From Bathymodiolus brooksi (Eukaryota; Mollusca; Bivalvia; Mytilida; Modiolidae), in assembly GCA_963680875.1 (NCBI GenBank), contig OY804589.1, forward strand, positions 22,599,462 through 22,663,461: a DNA stretch of 64,000 nt, given 5' to 3'. Below, piece after piece: positions 31,851 through 45,400 of the stretch (position 1 is the stretch's first letter; each line of letters begins with the position of its first letter). The position numbers were made by a program, and so were the translations under genes. The notes beneath the pieces were generated by a model. The model made no database searches. It had not been told where the DNA came from and saw only the letters and a program-made list of their open reading frames with translations.

Positions 31851-34269
31851 TTAGTCTATGATGATTTTATTTGTTAAATTAACAAAGGGGATAGGACACA
31901 AGTTTTACCAACTTATGAAGTCTTCTCCCATTTATACAATAAATTCACATAATATAATGATCATTCTGAGCATGCATATAATACATATAGAGATATATTG
32001 TAAATAATTAGCGAATTAATATAAAGGTTGTGTTGGATGGATGCGAGGTTGGAGAGTAGATAATTATCGAGTAATTATACTACAAGGAATCTTTTTGAAG
32101 ATTTAATAAAATTGAAAACGTGTTTGATGATATTAATATTTTCTTCGTATGTTAAATCATCCGACCCACAGGTTAATAGATTCAAATTCAAATCGCTTGT
32201 CTGTACCCAATTTAAGTTGTTCATCATAATACGTCCTATTTCAGTATAGTTAGGACAGGTAAAAAAATAATGGAATGCATCTTCCCGTGGAGCTCCACAG
32301 GAACAAGCAGCATCATTTACTATATTAACCTTTGATAGATCGTAATTTAGAAAGGAATACTAGTTACGAAGTTGAGTAAGCATAATATTAAGTTTTCTGG
32401 GACCATAATAAAAATGTTTCGGGATACGTTTTGTGTTATCTGACTGTTCCTTTCGAATGGCTTTTTTGAATTTAGTTAATGTGTCAAGATTACGATCAAA
32501 TTGATCTAGCCGGTTCCAGAGTTTAACAGTAGATGGAATAAACGATTCAGTTGTAATCGAGAATCTACAAAAATGTATTATTAAATCCGAACCGTTTCTT
32601 AAGGGGTAAATAGTTGTGCTTTGCACAGTAGGAGGAATAAGTTCTCTAAGATAATTTGGTGCATGTCCATTCTTTATATTATAAAATAACTGGAGTTTCC
32701 TATTATGCCTTCTACTAGAGAGAGTAGTCCATCCTGTTTCTGAGTATAATTTATCTGTTTTTGTGAAAATTGGTAATCCAGTTACAATCCTTGCAGAATC
32801 TAGTTGCAATTTTTCAAGTTTGGTTGAATAACACACTCCACAATTATCCCATATTTCACTGGCATATTCAAAAATTGGGCGAATATATACTAAGTAAAGT
32901 TTTTCTAGATTTTGTCTACTTAACCTATATTTTAATTTTCGCAGAATACCTAAATGTCTTGATACGCTTAAGATTATATTTTCAATGTGGTTATTCCATT
33001 TAGCATCGCTTGACAAGGTTACACCCAAGTGTTTATGGCTCATTGTTATAGGGATATTGTTTCCATTAAATGTGAAATTAAAATTATATCTAACGTCTGT
33101 ATTGGAAAATAACATAATCTCAGTTTTGTCTGGATTAAAAGTCATTAACCATTTTGTGGACCAGGTATTTAGTTCACACAAGTCATGATTTATAACATTT
33201 TCAATTTCAACAGCATTTTGACTTGAATAACCTAAAGAAGTATCATCTGCAAAGAGTCTACTGAGAGAGAGGAGCTTCTCTCCATTATCATTTATATAAG
33301 TTAAAAATAGCAAAGGGCCTAAAACTGACCCCTGGGGGACTCCAGCAGAGACTTCACAAACAGTTGATGATGTTGCCCTGTTAATCACTTTTTGCTTTCT
33401 TTGATACAAATAATTTTCAAACCATTTGATTAAAGGACCTTTAATACCATAAGAATTCATTTTATGTATTAAACCCCTGTGCCAAACTTTATCGAAAGCT
33501 TTGGAAAAGTCACAGAATAAAAAACAACTAAATTCTTTTTTTTTCTAGTGAATTGAGTATAGAGTTGTATAGTTCTAACAACTGGTGGATAGTAGAATGT
33601 TTCGGAAGAAAGCCAGACTGATACTCATATATAAGTTTGTTTCTAACAAGATAAGTATAAACATTTTTATAAACTACTCTGTCCATAATTTTACCAACAC
33701 AACTTATCAAAGATATCGGACGGTAATTTGAAGGCAAAGAGGCATCACCTTTTTTTAAAATAGCTATCACGTGTGCAATTTTCCAGCTTGAAGGATACTT
33801 GCCTTGTCGTAAAGATTTGTTAAAGATAATTTGAAGTGGTTCGGCAATTTTTTCTGGGGCTATTTTGAGCATTTTATGGCTGATTTTGTCAGGACCGGAC
33901 GCTTTTTTTAGGTCTTATATTTGAATGAAATCTACAATTTCACTAGCAGTCACAAACATGTCGGTAATTGAGTCATTAGTTTTACTTTCAAAGGGGGGTT
34001 CTGGTATATTTTCTTCCTCAACTTAGATACTAAACTAAAATATTTATTTAATAGTTCACATTTTTTGTCGTCGTCATATACCATTTCATCTAAATGTTCA
34101 TCATTAATTGTGTTTCGAACCGGAGGGATACAGTTACTTCCCTTGTTAGATTTAATTAGCATTTTCATTATTTTCCAGTAAGTTTTAGGGTTCGTCGAAT
34201 TATCAAATAATATATTGTCTAAGTTACTTTCAAAATTTTCTTTTGCTTTCTTTTTCATATTATTGACCT
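31851..34269 (-). mobile_element. 5'-truncated LINE inside the 47-bp array
   Basis: Minus-strand non-LTR retrotransposon with its 3' end at the left. The 11 bp 'tgtgaatataa' occurs at 31840-31850 and again at 34270-34280, directly against each end, as expected for a target-site duplication. The word is also part of the satellite unit, but the array phase steps back by that amount across the insertion. Endonuclease and ORF1 are absent, so the copy is 5'-truncated. About 220 bases of 3' UTR lie left of the stop at 32075. Confidence 0.85.
32075..34258 (-). pseudogene. LINE reverse transcriptase, broken
   Basis: Minus-strand order: a lead-in (KENFESNLDNIL), KIAHVIAILKKGDASLPSNY, then SGFLPKHSTIHQLL, DFSKAFDKVWHRGL, AGVPQGSVLGPLLFLTYIND, the catalytic RLFADDTSL box, and a C-terminal knuckle CSCGAPREDAFHYFFTC. 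Breaks: a frameshift near 34020, in-frame TAA at 33915-33917, a one-base excess in an A9 run near 33536-33544, and an in-frame TAG at 32360-32362, beyond which the same frame stays open 95 codons to 32075. The active-site box itself is intact. Jockey/CR1-like in general form; clade not assigned. Confidence 0.85.
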
Positions 34270-35030
34270 TGTGAATATAACAAATACATACCTGTTATCA
34301 TCACCTGTAACATAAGTGTGAATATAACAAATACATACCTGTAATCGTCACCTGTAGCATCAGTGTGAATATAACAAATACATACCTGTAATCACCACCT
34401 GTAGCATAAGTGTGAATATAACAAATACATACCTGTAATCATCACCTGTAACATAAGTGTGAATATAACAAATACATACCTGTAATCGTCACCTGTAGCA
34501 TCAGTGTGAATATTACAAATACATACCTGTAATCACCACCTGTAACATAAGTGTAAATATAACAAATAAATACCTGTAATCACTACCTGTAACATAGGTG
34601 TGAATATAACAAATATATACCTGTAATCACTACCTGTAACATAGGTGTGAATATAACAAATAAATACCTGTAATCACCACCTGTGACATACGTGTGAATA
34701 TGACAAATACATAACTGTAATCACCACCTGTAACATAAGTGTAAATATAACAAATAAATACCTGTAATCACCACCTGTGACATACGTGTGAATATGACAA
34801 ATACATACCTTCATTCATCACCTGTAACATAAGCGTAAATATAACAAATAAATACCTGTAATCACTACCTGTAACATAGGTGTGAATATAACAAATAAAT
34901 ACCTGTAATCACCACCTGTAACATAAGTGTGAACATAACAAATAAATACCTGTAATCACTATCTGTAACATAGGTGTAAATATAACACATAAATACCTGT
35001 AATCACCACCTGTAGCATAAGTTTTGATAT
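34270..35030 (+). repeat. 47-bp minisatellite, right part
   Basis: About 16 copies of the same 47-bp unit, more diverged than the left part ('aataaatacctgtaatcac', 'catacgtgtgaatatgac' variants), especially after 34520. Confidence 0.92.
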
Positions 35031-35099
35031 AAGGAAAAATCAGAAACCGTAAATTACCTAAGCTGTATTTACTTTGTGGTATTAGTCAAATGCTCTAAT

Positions 35100-35280
35100 C
35101 GAATAGATAAGACTGAGTCCGAGCAACCCAGTATTGACTCCTACTCCTTTGCATAACTTTCGTAGTGGATAAAACACAAATACCCATGTCAATAGTCTTT
35201 AGTTCGACCAATGCTAGAATTCAGATCTACCGCACTCGCCGTGGACATGCTTACCATTGTATCACCTATGTCCTTTTCTA
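35100..35280 (-). mobile_element. tRNA-like SINE family 2, third copy
   Basis: 'caatagtctttagttcgacc' corresponds to 'tatagtctttagtttgacc' of the other copies. The minus-strand head 'caatggtaagcatgtccac' resembles an A-box region. More diverged than the other two. Confidence 0.42.
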
Positions 35281-36242
35281 TATGAAATATAATTTGGTTC
35301 TGTATTTTGAAACAACAATCAAAATATGGAATACATTTGCATAGTAGGTTTAAATCTACAGTGAATTTTGAGAAAAGAAAAGTGAGTTGTCTACAATGTA
35401 AGATTTTGTGTTCTGTACTTTATGTCTGGAGGATTTTTGATCCGTTGATATAATATTCCTGTGATTTACTATTACGACAAACAGAAGATATCCGTGGTCA
35501 TTTTGTTACAGATTTTGCGTAACAGTTAACTAAGTACATAGAACTTTCGAAGTGGTGAATTCAATTTAACTACTTGGAACCGTTGTTTCTGGAGCTTCAT
35601 TGTTAGCGGCAACTTTCTTATAAGGGCATCATTATAGGAATCACAAGCTCTGGGATATCGTATTAACTATGAGTGATGTATTCCATAAAACAATATCAGA
35701 CTTCAACATTTAGTCTCTGGTTACAACTTTTTTGACAAAGATTACTTCCATCTAAATTATTTTTTAACTATATTGGCATTTGCAATTTATAAATCTCATT
35801 ATGTATCAGAACAAAAGAACACAGAAAATTGATGTTTATTTGTTTTTAAAAACGAATTTCAAAGAAAATGAAGGAAAATAAAATACTAAAAAAAAAGTAA
35901 TAATTTTTTGATTAGAATAACGAAAAATCCAAATATCTTTTAAACTATAGATTTTTGAACAGCAAAATAAACGAGAGTTTTATTTAGAATTAGGAGTGCT
36001 AACTAAATATATTATTGTAATGCTTCTTATTGTTTTGGCTGAGGCTGCACTCCGATGAAATTTTGCATTTTGGTCCTATTTTGTTGTCATTTTTCTGGTG
36101 GGGGTAGATGTACTTTATAGAAGAGCCATCCGTACGTCATGTATCTTACCTGTAAAATCTTTCTCTCAGCAACGTGTATTTTAGACGAAAGTGACAAGAA
36201 TTTCTCTCATAAATTATTGTTATATTTTGCATTTTTTGTAAA
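35281..36242. other. Flank upstream of the transposase remnant
   Basis: AT-rich, with no gene. It should contain the left end of the DNA transposon, but I could not identify a convincing terminal inverted repeat. Confidence 0.4.
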
Positions 36243-37519
36243 ATGGGTAAAAAGTCTGACTTATCTCCGGAATGCCAAAAGTTTGTAAAAAAGTTGTTTG
36301 CCTTTTTTAGTAAGGAAAAGGCAACGAAGAAGCCAATTGTCTCATTTGATAGGGTATATCAAAGGACATCTAAAGCTTTGAGTGTGTCTTACACATCAGT
36401 GCACAGTATTATGAATGGTAAGAGGCCTTGTAAGTCAAATAGACCCAAAGAAAGAGCTAAAATTTTGGACGACTTTGATCACTGTGTTGTTAAAAGAACA
36501 ATCCATGGTTTATATTCACGGAAAATTGCTCCGACCGTCTCAATAATACACAAGGAAATAAAAGATTCTATTAAATTATCAAAGTCTTAGCTTACTCTAA
36601 CTCTCATTGATCTTGGATATACTTATAAAAAAATAGGTGATAATCGAAGAGTTCTGTACAACCAAGTGTCTATTATCAATGATAGGTGTAATTATCTGAG
36701 AAAGATAAAGTCTTTTAGGGAAGCAGGGTATGATATCGTGGACCTGGATGAAACATGGGTTAACCAAAATCCCTGCACAGATATGTGGCTTCGGAATGAT
36801 GGGTCTGATGCCCCAAAAATACCTCGGGCAAAGGCAAACGTTTGATTGTTTTGCACGCAGGTACGCGAAGTGAGGGTTTGATTGACGGCTGCGATTTAGT
36901 GTTTCTGGCCAAATCAAAGGATGGTGACTATCACCAGGAGATGAATAGTTTTGTCTTTCTTGAGTGGTTTGCAAATCAATTGATGCCTGCTCTGAAAAAT
37001 TCTAGCTTGGTTGTGTTAGATAATGCAAGTTATCACAATGTTAAAACAGAAGATACGGTGTGCCCAAATTTTAGTCAGAAAAAAGCTGTTCTCCAAAACT
37101 ATCTTACACAACACAACATTCCCTTTTCTGATACTGATACCAAAAAAGGTATTATATGAAAAAATAAAACAAGAAAAGACCCCAGTAGTTTATAAAACAG
37201 ATAAAATTGCTGATTTACACGGACATGAAGTAATAAGAACCTCCGTTCGACACTGTGAACTTAACCCGATAGAATTAATATGGGCGCAAGTCAAAGGTTT
37301 CGTGGCTAAAAGCAGTACCACCTTCCGATTAAAAGAAGATGTTAAAGAACTCACGTATGCTGCTTTCGGGAAAATTACAAAAGATGTGTGGACAAAAGCA
37401 GAAGAACATGTGGTCAAAATTGAAAAAGAATACTGCAAAGAAAACTGTATAGATAGAAGTGTCATAGAACCTATTATGATTGATTTTTGTGATGATGACT
37501 CGGATGACGACGCGGGTTA
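36243..37519 (+). pseudogene. IS630/Tc1/mariner-superfamily transposase, broken
   Basis: It begins at ATG 36243 with a helix-turn-helix type N-terminus (MGKKSDLSPECQKFVKK...). The DDE core shows DLDETWVN (D codon 36747-36749), VVLDNASYHN (D codon 37019-37021) and HCELNPIELIWAQVK (E codon 37272-37274), ending in an acidic tail DDDSDDDAG. After correcting the frame, about 83 residues separate the second D from E, far more than the 34 of Tc1. This fits the wide-spaced group described as DD82E (Sailor), which I recall but cannot check here. Breaks: in-frame TAG 36588-36590, a frameshift near 36805-36820, and one extra A in an A6 run near 37142-37147. All three catalytic residues survive. Confidence 0.82.
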
Positions 37520-38890
37520 AAGTATAATCATATTAAGTATAATAGAAAGAGAAAAAATGTAAAAATCGAATAAATGTCACGTTTAAGTCAATGCCGAAAA
37601 TATTGGAACATGTGTCTGTCAATTCATTAAAGTTTAAAAACAGTTGTAACTGTTGAAACTATCTGGGATCAGATAAATTTATTAACTTATATATTGATTA
37701 TAACACATAAATAATACACAAAACAACTTGACGCAAAGCAAAGAAAAAAATAAACAGGGACAGTTTATAATCCAACCGAAAACCAAACACAAACGGGCCT
37801 TATATTCATGAAAAGTCAAAACAAAGACAAAGATCGGAACTTCGGATACCTGTTTTGGATAAGCAATTCGAAGTGGAATAGGTTAAATATATATTTCCAA
37901 ACTTTTAGCTCACGTTTGAGTTGAAAGATATAACTTGGTTTAGTAGAATAGCTACGTAAAACAATTGCAAGTATCAATGATTCATCAATAATTATTGCAG
38001 TTTTTAGGTATTTTTTACCAATGTTAAGTTGCAAGTTTGGTAAAAAATAGCTCACAAAATGACACTGCTCAATGTCATGTTCTACATGTCATACAGAATC
38101 GAACAAAATGACAATGATATATTTTTCATATTATATATGAAGACTTCATTTTTGTTCACTATTAAAGACAGTTGTGCTATATATTTAGTGAAAAAATTGT
38201 CCCAGTCCAAGTAAATTTTACAGGTAAAATATTTTACAGGTAAAAATCAATGAACTCAATAGTGCATGTAGGAGATGGTGACGGGTTCTACGGAGAACAA
38301 TGGAATCTTTCGGGTGACCGTCGAGTGTCTATTGTCCTCAGGGATTAAAACCCACGACCGCAGGCTGTTCTTTTTTATAGACTTATTCCCTCCGTATTTC
38401 ATCAAATGAATAGGATGGAGCGCTCTGATTGGTCAATCGAAATATCCAAAAATACACTTGGAATCCTTGGTTCTATTTATTTAAATTTACGCTATTGAAA
38501 ACAAATTTGTGGACTTTATTATCACTAATATTGATATTTGACACATTCAAAACATGAAAACATCTCGTGTATTTTTTACAGGCGTTTTTATTGTTTTTTT
38601 AAAATTCATTGCTGGATCGGTATAGCCGAAAAAATATGAGGTATTTTTGTGTATTTCAAGTTGGATTATTTAATGAGCTCTGACGTAGATAATTGGCAAC
38701 CATTGTCATACACCATGTTGTAGGAAAATTATCATATTTAACGTAGAGAATAATTTTAGCTCACTAAAGAAATACTAAAACAGTTTTTTCGACCGTGAAC
38801 TGAGGCAACCGACGCGAAACCGATAAGGACCTTTCTTTATGGATAGACGTAGATAATAAACAAATATATACATGAAACAAGTGCCTGTGT
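37520..38890. other. Flank downstream of the transposase remnant
   Basis: No gene. There is a short 16-bp tandem at 38215-38243 ('attttacaggtaa' twice). Its reverse complement occurs at 36147-36159, too short to call a terminal repeat with confidence. Confidence 0.4.
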
Positions 38891-39290
38891 TCTCACCCCT
38901 TGGATAAAGTAGTCCATTAATTTAGTTGAACAAGATTTTACACGCGCCTTTTCCCGCAAAATTGTTTTCCATTGTTAAGTAATTTGTCGATTTATCGATA
39001 TACATCCGTGTCTTGACAGTATTTTAAATGTATTTCATAATATAATATATAGACAGTATCTTTAAATGCTACCACAACAGTGATAAATACTAACATAAAC
39101 AGTTATTTGACGTTGGTCAAAGGGAGGTAATTTTTTTTTTATTTACGTTAGATACTAACAAGGGAGAGCACTCTATATTTTCACAAAGTAAACAAACATT
39201 GCAACGATAGATAGGTGTGAGAAAAAGAGACAAACACCGTGAAAGGTGCAAGATTGTTAAATCTTACCCTCGGGTGGCACAAACCGTACA
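38891..39290 (-). repeat. Repeat A, inverted copy
   Basis: Reverse complement of 27071-27487 with small indels. It lacks the 27411-27434 hairpin present in the + copy. It ends about 130 bp before the 34-bp satellite begins. Confidence 0.9.
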
Positions 39291-39416
39291 AAAGGGATTT
39301 CATCATCATCTCATTGAAAATTAACAAATTGTCCACTCATCAAGTCATGTGACTTATTGAATACATATTTTTGAAATAACACATGTCATTAATAATGTTA
39401 TTTGTTAAATCTAATA

Positions 39417-42400
39417 GTATGTATAGTATGAAGAACTCACAGGGTGGCGGGTTAGCATAGTATGGAGAACTCACAGGGTGGCGGGTTAGAATAGCATGGA
39501 GAACTCACAGGGTGGTGGGTTAGTATAGTATAGAGACCTCATAGGGTGGTGGGTTAGTATAGTATGGAGAACTCACAGGGTGGGGGGTTAGTATAGCATG
39601 GAGAACTCACAGGGTGGCGGGTTAGTATAGTATGGAGAACTCACAGTGTGGCGGGCTAGTATAGTATGGAGAACTCACAGGGTGGCGGGTTAGAATAGTA
39701 TGGAGAACTCACAGGGTTGCGGGTTAGTATAGTATGGAGAACTCACAGGGTGGCGGGCTAGTATAGTATAGAGAACTCACAGGGTGGCGGGTTAGTATAG
39801 TATGGAGAACTCACAGGATGGCGGGTTAGTATAGTATGGAGAACTGACAGGGTGGCGGGTTAGTATAGTATGGAGAACTCACAGGGTGTCGGGTTAGTAT
39901 AGTATGGAGAACTCACAGGGTGGCAGTTTGGTATAGTATGGAGAACTCACAGGGTGGCAGGTTAGTATAGTATGGAGAGCTCACAGGGTGGCGGGTTAGA
40001 ATAGTATGGGGAACTCACAGGGTGGCGGGTTAGTATAGTATGGAAAAATCACAGGGTGTCGGGTTAGTATAGTATGGACAGCTCACAGGTTGGCGGGTTA
40101 GAATAGTATGGAGAACTCACAGGGTGGCGGGTTAGTATAGTATGGAGAACTCACAGGGTGTCGGGTTAGTATAGTATGGAGAACTCACAGGGTGGCGGGT
40201 TAGTATAGTATGGAGAACTCACAGGGTGTCGGGTTAGTATAGTATGGAGAACTCACAGGATGGCAGGTTAGTATAGTATGGAGAACTCACAGGATGGCGG
40301 GTTAGTATAGTATGGAGAACTCACAGGATGGCGGGTTAGTATAGTATGGAGAACTCACAGGATGGCGGGTTAGTATAGTATGGAGAACTCACAGGGTGGC
40401 GGGTTAGAATAGTATGGAGAACTTACAGGGTGGCAGATTAGTATAGTATGGAGAACTCACAGGGTGGCGGGTTGGAATAGTATGGAGAACTGACAGGGTG
40501 GCGGGTTAGTATAGTATGGAGAACTCACAGGGTGGCGGGTTAGTATAGTATGGAGAACTCAGAGGGTGGCGGGTTAGTATAGTATGGAGAACTCACAGGG
40601 TGTCGGGTTAGTATAGTATGGAGAGCTCACAGGGTGGCGGGTTAGAATAGTATGGAGAACTCAGAGGGTGGCGGGTTAGTATAGTATGGAGACCTCACAG
40701 GATGTCGGGTTAGTATAGTATGGAGAACTCACAGGGTGGCGGGTTGGTATAGTATGGAGAACTCACAGGGTGGCAGGTTAGTATAGTATGGAGAGCTCAC
40801 AGGGTGGCGGGTTAGAATAGTATGGAGAACTCACAGGGTGGCGGGTTAGTATAGTATGGAAAAATCACACGGTGTCGGGTTAGTATAGTATGGAGAACTC
40901 ACAGGGTGGCGGGTTAGTATAGTATGGAGAGCTCACAGGTTGGCGGGTTAGAATAGTATGGAGAACTCACAGGGTGGCGGGTTAGTATAGTATGGAGAAC
41001 TCACAGGGTGTCGGGTTAGTATAGTATGGAGAACTCACAGGGTGGTGGGTTAGTATAGTATGGAGAACTCACAGGGTGGCGGGTTGGTATAGTATGGAGA
41101 ACTCACAGTGTGGCGGGTTAGTATAGTATGGAGAACTCACAGGCTGGCGGGTTAGTATAGTATGGAGAACTCACAGGGTGGCGGGTTAGTATAGTATGGA
41201 GAACTCACAGGATGGCGGGTTAGTATAGTATGGAGAACTGACAGGGTGGCGGGTTAGTATAGTATGGAGAACTCACAGGATGGCGGGTTAGTATAGTATG
41301 GAGAACTCACAGGGTGGCGGGTTAGTATAGTATGGAGAACTCACAGGGTGTCGGGTTAGTACAGTATGGAGAGCTCACAGGGTGGTGGGTTAGTAGAGTA
41401 TGGAGAACTTACAGGGTGGCGGGTTAGTATAGTATGGAGAACTGACAGGGTGGTGGGTTAGTATAGTATGGAGAACTCACAGGGTGGTGGGTTAGTATAG
41501 TATGGAGAACTCACAGGATGGCGGGTTGGTATAGTATGGAGAACTCACAGTGTGGCGGGTTAGTATAGTATGGAGAACTCACAGGGTGGCGGGTTAGTAT
41601 AGTATGGAGAACTCACAGGGTGGCGGGTTAGTATAGTATGGAGAACTCACAGGGTGGCGGGTTGGAATAGTATGGAGAACTCACAGGGTGGCGGGTTAGT
41701 ATAGTATGGAGAACTGACAGGGTGGCGGGTTAATATAGTATGGAGAGCTCACAGGGTGGCGGGTTGGTATAGTATGGAGAACTAACAGGGTGGCGGGTTA
41801 GTATAGTATGGAGAGCTCACAGGGTGGCGGGTTAGAAAAGTATAGAGAACTGACAGGGTGGCGGGTTAGTATAGTATGGAGAACTCACAGGGTGTCGGGT
41901 TAGTATAGTATGGAGAACTCACACGGTGCTGGGTTAGTATATTATGGAAAACTCACAGGGTGGCGGGTTAGTATAGTATGGAGAACTGACAGGGTGGCGG
42001 GTTAGAATAGTATGGAGAACTGACAGGGTGGCGGGTTAGTATAGTATGGAGAACTCACAGGGTGTCGGGTTAGTATAGTATGGAGAACTCACAGGGTGGC
42101 GGGTTAGTATAGTATGGAAAACTCACAGGGTGGTGGGTTAGTATAGTATGGAGAACTCACAGTGTGTCGGGTTAGTATAGTATGGAGAACTGACAGGGTG
42201 GTGGGTTAGTATAGTATGGAGTACTTACAGGGTGGCGGGTTAGTATAGTATGGAGAACTCACAGGGTGGTGGGTTAGTATAGTATGGAGAACTCACAGGG
42301 TGGCGGGTTAGTATAGTATGGAGAACGCACAGGGTGTCGGGTTAGTATAGTATGGAGAACTCACAGGGTGGCGGGTTAGTATAGTGTGGAGAACTCACAG

Positions 42401-45400
42401 GGTGGCGGGTTAGAATAGTATGGAGAACTCACAGGGTGGTGGATTAGTATAGTATGGAGAACTCAGAGGGTGGCGGGTTAGTATAGTATGGAGAACTCAC
42501 ATGGTGGCGGGTTAGTATAGTATGGAGAACTCACAGGGTGGCGGGTTAGAATAGTATGGAGAACTCACAGGGTGGCGGGTTAGAATAGTATGGAGAACTC
42601 ACAGGGTGGCGGGTTAGTATAGTATGGAGAACTCACAGGGTGGCGGGTTAGTATAGTATGGAGAACTCACACTGTGGTGGGTTAGTATAGTATGGAGAAC
42701 TCACACGGTGTCGGGTTAGTATAGTATGGAGAACTGACAGGGTGGTGGGTTAGTATAGTATGGAGTACTTACAGGGTGGCGGGTTAGTATAGTATGGAGA
42801 ACTGACAGGGTGGTGGGTTAGTATAATATGGAGAACTCACACGGTGGTGGGTTAGTATAGTATGGAGAACGCACAGGGTGTCGGGATAGTATAGTATGGA
42901 GAACTCACAGGGTGGCGGGTTAGTATAGTGTGGAGAACTCACAGGGTGGCGGGTTAGAATAGTATGGAGAACTCACAGGGTGGTGGGTTAGTATAGTATG
43001 GAGAACTCACAGGGTGGCGGTTAGTATAGTATGAAGAACTCACAGGGTGGCGGGTTAGTATAGTATGGAGAACTCACAGGGTGGCGGGTTAGAATAGTAT
43101 GGACAACTCACAGGGTGGCGGGTTAGTATAGTATGGAGAACTCACAGGGTGTCGGGTTAGTATAGTATGGAGACCTCACACGGTGCTGGGTTAGTATAGT
43201 ATGGAAAACTCACAGGGTGGCGGGTTAGTATAGTATGGAGAACTCACAGGGTGGCAGGTTAGATTAGTATGGAGAACTGACAGGATGGCGGGTTAGTATA
43301 GTATGGAGAACTCACAGGGTGGTGGGTTAGTATAGTATGGAGAACTGACAGGGTGGCGGGTTAGAATAGTATGGAGAACTCACACGGTGGTGGGTTAGTA
43401 TAGTATGGAGAACTCACACGGTGTCGGGTTAGTATAGTATGGAGAACTTACAGGGTGGCGGGTTACTATATTATGGAGATCTCACAGGGTGGCGGGCTAG
43501 TATAGTATGGAGAACTCACAGGGTGGCGGGTTAGTATAGTATGGAGAGCTCACAGGGTGGCGGGTTAGAATAGTATGGAGAACTCACAGGGTGGCGGGTT
43601 AGTATAGTATGGAGAACTCACAGGGTGTCGGGTTAGAATAGTATGGAGAACTTACAGGGTGGCGGGTTAGTATAGTATGGAGAACTGACAGGGTGGTGGG
43701 TTAGTATAGTATGGAGAACTCACAGGGTGGTGGGTTAGTATAGTATAGAGAACTCACACGGTGGTGGGTTAGTATAGTATGGAGAACTCACAGGGTGTCG
43801 GGTTAGTATAGTATTGAGAACTCACAGGGTGGCGGGTTAGTATAGTATGGAGAACTCACAGGGTGGCGGGTTAGTATAGTATGGAGAACTCACAGGGTGG
43901 CGGGTTAGTATAGTATGGAGAACTCACAGGGTGGCTGGTTAGTATAGTATGGAGAACTCACAGGGTGGCGGGTTAGTATAGTATGGAGAACTCACAGGGT
44001 GGCGGGTTAGTATAGTATGGAGAACTCACAGGGTGGTGGGTTAGAATAGTATGGAGAACTCACAGTGTGGCGGGATAGTATAGTATGGAGAACTCACAGG
44101 GTGTCGGGTTAGTATAGTATGGAGAACTCACACGGTTCTGGGTTAGTATAGTATGGAAAATTCACAGGGTGGCGGGTTAGTATAGTATGGAGAACTCACA
44201 GGGTGGCGGGTTAGAATAGTATGGAGAACTCACAGGGTGGCGGGTTAGTATAGTATGGAGAACTCACAGGGTGTCGGGTTAGTATAGTATGGAGAACTGA
44301 CAGGGTGGCGGGTTAGTATAGTATGGAGAACTCACATGGTGGTGGGTTAGTATAGTAAGTAGAACTCACACGGTGTCGGGTTAGTATAGTATGGAGAACT
44401 GACAGGGTGGCGGGTTAGAATAGTATGGAGAACTGACAGGGTGGCGGGTTAGTATAGTATGGAGAACTCACAGGGTGGCGGGTTAGTATAGTATGGAGAA
44501 CTCACAGGGTGGCGGGCTAGAATAGTATGGAGAACTGACAGGGTGGCGGGTTAGTATAGTATGGAGAACTGACAGGGTTGCTGGTTAGTATAGTATGGAG
44601 AATTCACAGGGTGGCGGGTTAGTATAGTATGGAGAACTCACAGGGTGACGGGCTAGTATAGTATGGAGAACTCACAGGGTGGCGGGTTAGTATAGTATGG
44701 AGAACTCACAGGGTGGTGGGTCAGTATAGTATGGAGACCTCACACATTGTCGGGTTAGTATAGTATGGAGAACTGACCGGGTGGTGGGTTAGTATAGTAT
44801 GGAGAACTTACGGGGTGGCGGGTTAGTATAGTATGGAGAACTGACAGGGTGGTGGGTTAGTATAGTATGGAGAACTGACAGGGAGGCGGGTTAGTATAGT
44901 ATGGAGAACTTACAGGGTGGCGGGTTAGAATAGTATGGAGAACTGACAGGGTGGCGGGTTAGTATAGTATGGAGAACTCACAGGGTGGCGGGTTAGTATA
45001 GTATGGAGAACTCACAGGGTGGCGGGTTATTATAGTATGGAGAGCTCACAGGGTGGCGGGTTAGAATAGTATGGAGAACTCACATGGTGGCGGGTTAGTA
45101 TAGTATGGAGAACTCACAGGGTGTCGGATTAGTATAGTATGGAGAACTCACAGGGTGGTGGGTTGGTATAGTAGGGACGGGCTAGTATAGTATGGAGAAC
45201 TCACAGGGTGGCGGGTTAGTATAGTATGGAGAACTCACACGGTGGTGGGTTAGTATAGTATGGAGAACTCACACATTGTCGGGTTAGTATAGTATGGAGA
45301 ACTGACCGGGTGGTGGGTTAGTATAGTATGGAGAACTTACAGGGTGGCGGGTTAGTATAGTATGGAGAACTGACAGGGTGGTGGGTTAGTATAGTATGGA

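Noticed and set aside
30392..35030. Possible CRISPR-like array because of regular 47-bp spacing
   Set aside because: The whole 47 bp is conserved with no unique spacers, and the window is eukaryotic.
36147..38243. 'ttacctgtaaaat' (36147-36159) and its reverse complement (38215-38227, 38231-38243) as terminal inverted repeats of the DNA transposon
   Set aside because: Only 13 bp, one side is itself duplicated, and no clear TA duplication lies outside; chance cannot be excluded.
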